Shown piece after piece: positions 1 through 5,258 of a stretch of 5,258 nucleotides of DNA. Each line of letters opens with the position of its first letter. The first letter of the stretch is position 1. The notes below the pieces were generated by a model. The model was not told the origin of the DNA and searched no databases. It worked only from the letters and a program-made list of their open reading frames with translations. The stretch is from Pseudomonadota bacterium (GTDB taxonomy: Bacteria > Pseudomonadota > Gammaproteobacteria > Xanthomonadales > Rhodanobacteraceae), in contig JAJYMF010000140.1 of assembly GCA_021787175.1 (NCBI GenBank), forward strand, positions 1-5,258, given 5' to 3'. The position numbers and the translations under genes were made by a program.

Positions 1-368
1 CGCGCGGTGTTGGCATCGACCGCGGCCTTGTAGGCATGGGCACGGTTCATCAGGCCCTTGGCGGTGACGCAGGTCAGCAGCCAGGTGAGCTCGGGGATCT
101 CCGGGATGTCGGACTGGCGGTAGAAGGTGACGCGCGCCGGGTCGAGCCCGCAGGCCAGCCAGGTGGCGGCGATCTCCAGACGCGAACGCGCGATGCGTTC
201 GGGGTCGTCGCACTTGATCAGCGCGTGGTAGTCGGCCAGGAAGAAAAACGCATCGGTATCCGGCTGCGCCGCGAGCCGCAGCGCCGGCCGGATGGCACCC
301 ACGTAATTGCCGAGGTGCGGCGTGCCGGTGGTGGTGATGCCGGTGAGGACGCGCGTGCGTGCATTCAT
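1..368 (-). CDS. trpS: Tryptophanyl-tRNA synthetase, N-terminal part (cut by window edge)
   Basis: This cytoplasmic class I aminoacyl-tRNA synthetase charges tRNA-Trp with tryptophan using ATP. Only the first 122 codons are present, and the reading frame runs off the left edge. The start is the ATG read from the minus strand at 368-366. Residues 12-25 contain TTTGTPHLGNYVGA, the TrpRS form of the class I HIGH signature (PHLGN, residues 17-21). FFFLADYHAL at 41-50 and QSDIPE at 85-90, followed by ELTWLLTCVT at 93-102, are further Rossmann-fold blocks typical of TrpRS. The KMSKS loop and anticodon-binding domain would lie outside the window. The Shine-Dalgarno match is weak, and an inverted repeat ends one base before the start codon. 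The gene is divergent from the GH3 gene and is probably unrelated to it in function. The family call is secure; completeness cannot be judged. Confidence 0.95.
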   Translation of the reverse strand, partial: MNARTRVLTGITTTGTPHLGNYVGAIRPALRLAAQPDTDAFFFLADYHALIKCDDPERIARSRLEIAATWLACGLDPARVTFYRQSDIPEIPELTWLLTCVTAKGLMNRAHAYKAAVDANTA

Positions 369-369
369 G

Positions 370-402
370 TGCGGAGCTCTGCCGTGTTGCGTGAGCTCCG
401 CA
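370..402. repeat. Perfect 10-bp inverted repeat in the trpS leader
   Basis: TGCGGAGCTC at 370-379 and its exact reverse complement GAGCTCCGCA at 393-402 are separated by 13 bases. Read as trpS mRNA, the repeat would form a 10-bp stem ending one nucleotide before the AUG, so it could mask the ribosome entry site. As DNA it could equally be an operator. A possible trpS -10 box (TACACT on the minus strand, 407-402) overlaps the distal arm. If that promoter is used, transcription would start near 395, inside the arm, and the RNA hairpin would be incomplete. The repeat is seen directly; its role is not established. Confidence 0.6.
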
Positions 403-477
403 GTGTAACGGGGCGGCACCGCCTGTGATGCCATGCAGCACAAGTCCGTGAGCAGCATCGGCGCACCGGCCCGCCGC

Positions 478-483
478 TATGCT
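478..483 (+). promoter_or_regulatory. Possible -10 box for the GH3 gene
   Basis: TATGCT on the plus strand matches four of six positions of the sigma-70 -10 consensus. It lies about 35 bases upstream of the GH3 start codon in an otherwise GC-rich spacer. No recognisable -35 hexamer is found 16-18 bases upstream, so the assignment is weak. A match like this can occur by chance. Confidence 0.2.
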
Positions 484-518
484 CGGCGCTGGCCGATCGC
501 CTTGCCGGGAATCCGTCC

Positions 519-2771
519 ATGCCGCTGCGTCCTATCCTTCTTGTGCTGGCCACCGCTCTGGTGGGCCTGGTGCCGCTGTCCACCCTCGCGGCAACAGCCG
601 CCCCCGTCAGCGGCACCGATCCGGCAGCCATGCGCGCCACCGTCGATGGCCTGCTGGCGCGCATGACGCTGATGGAAAAGGTCGGCCAGCTCACCATCCT
701 CGGCGCCGACCACAAGGATCTCGCGGTGCTGATCCGCAAAGGCGAGGTCGGCGGCACCAATGGCGTACTGCCGGGCGTGGACGTGGCTGCCTACACACGG
801 CGCATGCAGCATCTGGCGCTGCAGTCGCGACTGCATATCCCGCTGCTGTTCATGGGCGATGTGGTGCACGGCTTCCGCACGATCTTGCCCATGCCCATCG
901 GCCTGGCCGCCACCTGGGATCCGGCGCTGGTGCAGCAGGCCATGCATGCCGCCGCGCAGGAAGCCACACGCGCAGGTGTGGACTGGACCTTTGCGCCGAT
1001 GGTGGATATCGGACGCGATCCGCGCTGGGGCCGGGTATCCGAGGGCGCTGGCGAAGACCCCTACCTCGACGCAGTGATGACCGGCGCCGCCATCCGCGGC
1101 TTCCAGGGCAAGAACCTGGCCGCGCCCGACGCCATGCTGGCCACGGCCAAGCACTTCGCCGGCTACGGCGCCGTGCAGGCGGGCCGCGACTACAACTCGG
1201 TATGGCTGCCGCGCTACCAGTTGGACTCGGTCTACCTGCCGCCGTTCAAGGCCGCGGTGGACCAGGGAGTGGGCGCGGTGATGGCCGCTTTCATCGCATT
1301 GAATGCCGTACCGACCACTGCCGACGGCGCGTTGATCCATGGAGTGCTGCGCCGGCAGTGGGGCTTCGACGGGTTGGTGGTGTCCGACTACGACGCCGTG
1401 CCGCAACTGCAGCAGCATGGCATCGCCGCCACGCCGGCCCAGGCGGCGCAGGAGGCCATCGACGCCGGCATCGACATCGACCTGCACAGCGGCACCTACC
1501 TGAAGGAATTGCCCATGCTGGTGCGCGAAGGCAAGGTGCCGATGACGACCGTGGATGCCGCCGTGCGCCGCGTACTGGAGGCCAAGTACAGGCTGGGCCT
1601 GTTCGCCGATCCCTACCGCCACGGCGGGCGCAGGGGCGACTCGCCGATGGCAGCGCCCTCCGCGGCACACCGCGCACTGGCACGCGAAGTGGCGGCACGA
1701 TCGATGGTGCTGCTACGCAACCAGAACCACACCCTGCCGCTGCGCAGCGACCTGCAGCGCATCGCCGTGATCGGTCCGCTGGCCGACGACCGCCTGGATC
1801 TGCTGGGTCCGGTGCATGCCGAAGGCCAGGCCGATGAAGCCGTGAGCGTGCTCGCCGGCATCCGCCAGGCCGTCTCGCCGCACACGCAGGTGCTGTACGC
1901 GCCGGGCACCCGCGTGCGCGGCCACAGCGAGGCCGGCTTCGCGCGGGCGGTGGCGCTGGCGCGCAGCGCGGACGCAGTAGTTCTGGTGGTGGGCGAAGAT
2001 GTCGCCATCGTCGGCGAAGGCAACAGCCGCTCGCACCTGGGCCTGCCGGGCAATCAGCTGGCCCTGGTCAAGGCGGTGGCCGCCACCGGCACACCCGTGG
2101 TGGTGGTGCTGATCAACGGCCGCGCACTGGCGTTGCCCTGGCTGGCCAGCCATGTACCGGCGATTCTGGATGCCTGGATGCCGGGCACCGAGGGCGGACC
2201 GGCGGTCGCCGACGTGCTGTTCGGCCGCGTCGATCCCTCGGGCAAGCTGCCGGTAACCTTCCCGCGCGACCTCGGCCAGGTGCCGCTGTTCTACAGCCAA
2301 CTGCGCACCGGTCGGCCGTACAACCCCGACGATCCCTACACCACGCGCTACGTGGACGTGGCCAACACGCCGCTGTTCCCGTTCGGTTACGGCCTCAGCT
2401 ACACCACGTTCGCGATCGGCGACGTGCACGCCGACCGGGTCCATATGCCCTGGAACGGCACGCTGGCGGTCACCGCGAGCATCCGCAACACCGGCGCGCG
2501 CAGGGGAGCCGATGTGGTGCAGCTGTACGTGCACGACGAGGTGGCCAGCGTCAGCCCGCCCCTGCGGCTGCTGCGCGGCTTCCGCCGCGTGACGCTGGCG
2601 CCGGGCGAGCAGCGTACGCTGCACTTCCGCCTGACCCGCCACGACCTGGCCATCGTGCAGAGCGACCTGCAATGGCAGGCCAATCCGGGGAACTACCGCA
2701 TCTACGTCGGCGACAGCTCGACCGCGACGGACCACGTGGATGTCACGCTGGAGGCGCCCGCCACGCCGTAG
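519..2771 (+). CDS. bglX: Exported GH3 beta-glucosidase/xylosidase, BglX-like
   Basis: This 750-residue family 3 glycoside hydrolase is predicted to release non-reducing-end beta-linked sugars (glucose or xylose) from oligosaccharides in the periplasm by the retaining mechanism. Residues 1 to about 28 form a Sec signal peptide: R4, a hydrophobic core PILLVLATALVGLV, and an Ala-rich cleavage region. The TIM-barrel domain spans about 37-360. It carries FMGDVVHG with the sugar-binding D114, GRDPRWGR (165-172), KHFAGYGA (211-218) and LVVSDYDAV (286-294), where D290 is the expected nucleophile. The alpha/beta sandwich domain contains GEGNSR (499-504), with E500 the likely acid/base by alignment to E. 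coli BglX from memory. PFGYGLSYTTF (621-631) is the GH3 C-terminal hallmark, and a fibronectin type III-like domain follows at about 665-735. Length is close to E. coli BglX (765). There is no PA14 insert. The start has a weak GGGA ribosome site about 8 bases upstream. I259 replaces an often conserved Asn (see findings). The gene appears monocistronic. Exact substrate is unknown. Confidence 0.93.
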   Translation: MPLRPILLVLATALVGLVPLSTLAATAAPVSGTDPAAMRATVDGLLARMTLMEKVGQLTILGADHKDLAVLIRKGEVGGTNGVLPGVDVAAYTRRMQHLALQSRLHIPLLFMGDVVHGFRTILPMPIGLAATWDPALVQQAMHAAAQEATRAGVDWTFAPMVDIGRDPRWGRVSEGAGEDPYLDAVMTGAAIRGFQGKNLAAPDAMLATAKHFAGYGAVQAGRDYNSVWLPRYQLDSVYLPPFKAAVDQGVGAVMAAFIALNAVPTTADGALIHGVLRRQWGFDGLVVSDYDAVPQLQQHGIAATPAQAAQEAIDAGIDIDLHSGTYLKELPMLVREGKVPMTTVDAAVRRVLEAKYRLGLFADPYRHGGRRGDSPMAAPSAAHRALAREVAARSMVLLRNQNHTLPLRSDLQRIAVIGPLADDRLDLLGPVHAEGQADEAVSVLAGIRQAVSPHTQVLYAPGTRVRGHSEAGFARAVALARSADAVVLVVGEDVAIVGEGNSRSHLGLPGNQLALVKAVAATGTPVVVVLINGRALALPWLASHVPAILDAWMPGTEGGPAVADVLFGRVDPSGKLPVTFPRDLGQVPLFYSQLRTGRPYNPDDPYTTRYVDVANTPLFPFGYGLSYTTFAIGDVHADRVHMPWNGTLAVTASIRNTGARRGADVVQLYVHDEVASVSPPLRLLRGFRRVTLAPGEQRTLHFRLTRHDLAIVQSDLQWQANPGNYRIYVGDSSTATDHVDVTLEAPATP

Positions 2772-2859
2772 CGAATGCGGCCGCACTGGCTGGGCACACA
2801 TGCGTGTGGGCTCCCGGCAACCTGCGGCTGCGGCGACTCCACGCCGGCATGGCGCCCCT

Positions 2860-2887
2860 TTGCGACAATCGGCGCCGAACGTCGCAA
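2860..2887. repeat. Nested dyad between convergent genes, possible bidirectional terminator
   Basis: TTGCGAC (2860-2866) pairs perfectly with GTCGCAA (2881-2887). Between them, after a two-base mismatch on each side, sits the 10-bp palindrome TCGGCGCCGA (2869-2878). Either RNA strand could fold into a 7-bp stem, an internal loop and a short tip. The site lies in the 134-bp spacer where the GH3 gene and the minus-strand barrel gene converge, a usual place for a shared terminator. There is no T-tract after the stem on either strand, so it does not meet the classical Rho-independent pattern. The same spacer also holds TGCGGCCGCA (2776-2785) and TGCCGACGGCA (2888-2898), both small dyads. Confidence 0.35.
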
Positions 2888-2905
2888 TGCCGACGGCAAC
2901 TGCAA

Positions 2906-3835
2906 CTACAAGGCGTAGCTCAGGTTGAGCGACCCCTGCCAGGGCGCGACCAGCTGATTGCCGTTGACGTGCTGGTACACCGGCACGCCGACGCTGAGGT
3001 CGACACGCAGGCGTTGCCAGGCCAGCTCCATCCCCGGCGCAACGACCAGGCGCTGGTAGCCGGAATTGCCTGGATCGGCCTGCACGCCGCTGTCCTTGCC
3101 GCGCAGCGACAGCAGCGCCTGCAGCACCGGCGTCAGGTGCGTGCCGCCAATGTCCCAACCCTGCGGATAGACGCCGAAGGCGGTGTCCAACTCCTTGCCG
3201 GGCCGGTAACCGGCGCGGCTGCCGGCCGGCAGGTCGGCCATGGTCTGCACGAACGCGCCCCACGCGCCATCCGCGCCGAACTTCCACTGGTGATAGCCGC
3301 CCAGCAGCAGATCGGTGGTGCCGGTGCCGATCTCGGTGTCGCGGTCGAAGTTGGGGTAGGTCCAGTCGCCGGTGGCCAGCTTCATGCCGAGCATCAGGCC
3401 GCTGGAGCGATCCGGCGAGAAGCCGGTGTACATGCCCAGCACGCGCAGGTCGCCCAGTGCGCCGTGGTCGAAGCTCAGCGGCTGTCCGGCATCGTCCAGC
3501 GTCGTGAAATGGCGCTGCCAGTACGGCAGTTCGACGCGCAGGCCCCAGTCGCGGTTGAAGAAAGTCTGCACACCCACGGTCTGGAACAGGGTGCGGATGT
3601 TCTTGTCGGCGTTGGCCGAGGCCGGCGCGCTGGCGCTGCCGGACCAGTTCCTGGTCTGGTCGAGATAGTCCACGCTCGCGAACAGCTCGGTGCCGTTGCC
3701 GAGGGTGGACGGCAGCATATTGCCGGCGCCCACGCTGAACATGCCGCAGCCGCAGGCACAAGCATGCGCTGCCTGCGGCAGAGCGAGGAGCAAAGCCAGG
3801 TTCAGCGCGAGCGCGCCGGTAGACTTGTGCGACAT
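2906..3835 (-). CDS. Outer-membrane beta-barrel protein with CxCGCG N-terminal motif (transporter-like, MetA-pathway type)
   Basis: This 309-residue protein is predicted to be exported and inserted in the outer membrane. Residues 1-25 form a signal peptide: MSHK, hydrophobic core ALALNLALLLALP, and cleavage after AHA. The mature protein would begin CACGCGMFSVG, with cysteines at 26, 28 and 30, the only ones in the protein. The rest alternates short amphipathic strands and turns. It includes GVQTFFNRDWGLRVELPYW (88-106), GALGDLRVLGMYTGFS (125-140), TGDWTYPNFDRDTEIGTG (155-172), VYQHVNGNQLVAP (286-298) and a final strand ending LNLSYAL. The pattern resembles the COG4313/Phenol_MetA_deg group of putative outer-membrane transporters, recognised from memory. 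The substrate is unknown. An in-frame ATG 25 codons upstream (3910) was rejected because it would bury the signal peptide. The chosen start has a weak GGAA site about 8 bases upstream. The gene is divergent from the TonB-dependent receptor and may share its control region. CACGCG could bind a metal ion, but this is inference. Confidence 0.82.
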   Translation of the reverse strand: MSHKSTGALALNLALLLALPQAAHACACGCGMFSVGAGNMLPSTLGNGTELFASVDYLDQTRNWSGSASAPASANADKNIRTLFQTVGVQTFFNRDWGLRVELPYWQRHFTTLDDAGQPLSFDHGALGDLRVLGMYTGFSPDRSSGLMLGMKLATGDWTYPNFDRDTEIGTGTTDLLLGGYHQWKFGADGAWGAFVQTMADLPAGSRAGYRPGKELDTAFGVYPQGWDIGGTHLTPVLQALLSLRGKDSGVQADPGNSGYQRLVVAPGMELAWQRLRVDLSVGVPVYQHVNGNQLVAPWQGSLNLSYAL

Positions 3836-3949
3836 CCGGGAATTTCCGTCATTGACGTCGAAGACTAGATAAAAACTTCGGATGAAATCCAGACTCCAGA
3901 CCCGCGCCATCTTGCCGCATCACCCACCAATGCGTTTGCCGAGACCACC
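3836..3949. promoter_or_regulatory. Divergent promoter region of the barrel gene and TonB receptor
   Basis: This 114-bp spacer separates two divergent outer-membrane protein genes and must hold their promoters unless transcription enters from further away. Positions 3841-3889 are clearly more AT-rich than the flanking genes and include a run of five A at 3871-3875. Two small dyads lie in this core: CGTCA-T-TGACG at 3847-3857, and CGAAG (3859-3863) facing CTTCG (3876-3880) across 12 bases. On the minus strand TATCTA (3871-3866) is a possible -10 box for the barrel gene. On the plus strand TTGACG (3852-3857) resembles a -35 box, but no good -10 lies 16-18 bases downstream. I see no convincing Fur box. 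Operator function is inferred from position only. Confidence 0.5.
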
Positions 3950-5258
3950 ATGCCCATCCTCGCCACCTTGCCACTGCTGCTGGCCGGCACACACATGCCT
4001 GCGAGTCAAAACGCACCGCCCGCCAACGACCAACCGCTGCTGACCTTGCCCAAGGTCGAGGTCGATCAACGGATCGAACCGTTCTGGAAACCCAAGCTGC
4101 AATACCTGATGCCCGAGGTCGATGGCGCGCTGATCACCGCGACCACCAAGACCACGGTCACGCACATGGATCAGATTCCGACCGTGGCGCAGGACAACCT
4201 CACGCAATTGTTCGTGCGCACGCCCGGCATCATCGTGTCGCAGGAGCAGGATCCACTGCGCGTGAACCTCACCTACCGGGGCCTGGGCAATCCGCAGGAA
4301 TCCGAATACGTGCTGGTGCTGCAGGATGGCATCCCCACCGAGCTGGACTGGATCGGCTTTCCAACCCTGTACTACCAGCCGCCATTGCAGGGCGTGCGCG
4401 AGATCCAGGTGATCCGCGGCGGCAACAGCCTGCTGTACGGGCCGGAGCCGGCGCCGGTGATCAACTTCGTGTCCAAGGGCGCGGTCGCCGGTGCGCCGTT
4501 CGGCGCCAGCACCGAGCAGATGATCGGCAGCCACGGCGGCTGGCAGACCTACAACGTGGTCAAGGGCAGCCGCGGCGATGTCGCCTGGCGCGTGGCCGGA
4601 TGGCTCAACCGCAGCGACGGCCCGCGCGCCAACAGCGGCTACGAGGTCAAGGGACTGGATGCCGACCTGCTGTGGACGCCCAGCGCGACCTCGCAGTGGG
4701 GTCTGGCGCTGCATCTGTACGACGCCGCGTCCAACGACGCCGGACGCCTCACTTACGCGCAATGGGCGGCCAATCCCGGCCTCACCACCACGCCGGCCAA
4801 CCGCGAGTGGGCCGACCGCAACGTCGCCGTGCTGACCCACGAGCAGCGGTTCGGCGACCACTGGCGCTTCTACGGCAAGGCCTGGGCGGGTGATTCCGAG
4901 CTGACCCAGCGCGTGGCCAACCCGGCGGTACCGCCGCAGCCGCGGCCCACCGTCACCAACATCCAGGATGCGCGCTTCCGCTACGTCGGCACCGACCTGC
5001 GCCTGCGCCATGACTTCGGCCCCGGCGATACCCTTACCTTCGGCACCGTGCTGTACCACTCCGACGCGCCGCTGCGCGGCGCCAACTACACCTACCTGCT
5101 GGCGCCGCGCGATGCCACCAGCGGCGTGCCCACGCTGGTGCAGGGGCGGCATTCCGACTACGCCGCGGTGTTCGTCGGCGGCCTGTTCCGCTTCGGGCCG
5201 CGGCACCGCTGGCACATCGTGCCCGCGCTGCGGCTCGATCACGAGAAGGTCAGCGTGT
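3950..5258 (+). CDS. FecA-like TonB-dependent outer-membrane receptor, N-terminal part (cut by window edge)
   Basis: This receptor is predicted to import a ligand such as an iron chelate across the outer membrane using TonB-ExbBD energy. The frame is open for 436 codons and runs off the right edge; such receptors usually have about 700-800 residues. After a short hydrophobic leader (residues 2-13), TLPKVEV at 32-38 is a plausible TonB box. The plug domain, about 75-175, carries LFVRTPGIIVS (87-97), NLTYRGLG (106-113), YVLVLQDGIP (120-129) and EIQVIRGGNSLLYGPEPAP (151-169), the last being the classic plug-end motif. Barrel strands follow. The plug resembles FecA-family ferric-citrate receptors, but ligand specificity cannot be read from it. 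The ATG at 3950 is the only usable start: the frame has no ATG, GTG or TTG between it and the stop at 3866-3868. The leader lacks the usual basic N-terminal residues. A weak GAG ribosome site lies 5 bases upstream. A long open frame on the opposite strand is a GC-driven shadow. Confidence 0.9.
   Translation, partial: MPILATLPLLLAGTHMPASQNAPPANDQPLLTLPKVEVDQRIEPFWKPKLQYLMPEVDGALITATTKTTVTHMDQIPTVAQDNLTQLFVRTPGIIVSQEQDPLRVNLTYRGLGNPQESEYVLVLQDGIPTELDWIGFPTLYYQPPLQGVREIQVIRGGNSLLYGPEPAPVINFVSKGAVAGAPFGASTEQMIGSHGGWQTYNVVKGSRGDVAWRVAGWLNRSDGPRANSGYEVKGLDADLLWTPSATSQWGLALHLYDAASNDAGRLTYAQWAANPGLTTTPANREWADRNVAVLTHEQRFGDHWRFYGKAWAGDSELTQRVANPAVPPQPRPTVTNIQDARFRYVGTDLRLRHDFGPGDTLTFGTVLYHSDAPLRGANYTYLLAPRDATSGVPTLVQGRHSDYAAVFVGGLFRFGPRHRWHIVPALRLDHEKVSV

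Noticed and set aside
36..428. 130-codon plus-strand frame at the left edge
   Set aside because: It is antisense to trpS, whose TrpRS signatures are unambiguous.
479..1837. 452-codon plus-strand frame inside the GH3 gene
   Set aside because: It is a shifted frame of the GH3 gene with an Arg/Gly/Ala-rich product and no domain. The 519-2771 frame carries all the catalytic motifs.
2795..2808. CACAC-ATGC-GTGTG hairpin just after the GH3 stop codon
   Set aside because: It has only a 5-bp stem and no T-tract, so it is too weak to call as a terminator.
1713..3761. 682-codon open frame on the minus strand across the GH3 gene and barrel gene
   Set aside because: It overlaps two well-supported genes, out of frame with the barrel gene and antisense to the GH3 gene. 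Its product is Arg/Ala/Gly/His-rich without motifs.
2672..3868. 398-codon plus-strand frame over the barrel gene
   Set aside because: It is antisense to the barrel gene and overlaps the end of the GH3 gene. The product has no recognisable features.
3836..3910. 25-residue N-terminal extension of the barrel protein from the ATG at 3910
   Set aside because: The extension would place the signal peptide internally and would run through the AT-rich promoter-like region. The start at 3835 gives a textbook signal peptide.
3920..5242. 440-codon open frame on the minus strand
   Set aside because: It lies fully antisense to the TonB-dependent receptor, which has clear plug motifs. The antisense translation is low-complexity Gly/Ala/Val/His/Gln with no recognisable domain, as expected for high-GC shadow frames.

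Overview
The window is high-GC bacterial DNA with dense coding. The protein signatures fit a gammaproteobacterium of the Xanthomonadales (Xanthomonas, Dyella or Rhodanobacter-like). That placement is inferred from the type of TrpRS, the BglX-like GH3 enzyme and the pairing of outer-membrane proteins; nothing here gives a firm species name. I see no mobile elements, tRNA or rRNA genes, CRISPR arrays, phage genes or toxin/defence genes.

Layout, left to right. (1) 1-368, minus: the N-terminal third of tryptophanyl-tRNA synthetase (trpS), cut by the window edge. (2) 369-518: a 150-bp divergent spacer with a perfect 10-bp inverted repeat directly upstream of the trpS start codon. (3) 519-2771, plus: a complete exported GH3 beta-glucosidase/xylosidase close to BglX. 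(4) 2772-2905: a short convergent spacer with a nested dyad at 2860-2887. (5) 2906-3835, minus: a complete outer-membrane beta-barrel protein with a Cys-Ala-Cys-Gly-Cys-Gly motif at its predicted mature N-terminus. (6) 3836-3949: a divergent spacer with an AT-rich core and small dyads. (7) 3950 to beyond 5258, plus: the plug and early barrel of a FecA-like TonB-dependent receptor, cut by the window edge. Several long open frames lie antisense to this receptor and the other genes. They are GC-driven shadows, and the receptor frame is the real one.

Functionally the window is mostly ordinary: a housekeeping gene, a periplasmic sugar-cleaving enzyme and a divergent pair of outer-membrane proteins. 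The pair, a cysteine-tagged barrel facing a FecA-like receptor across a shared regulatory region, is the most promising place to look for less-described biology, possibly metal or metal-chelate handling. That link is inference. I found no clear evidence of a novel multi-gene system.
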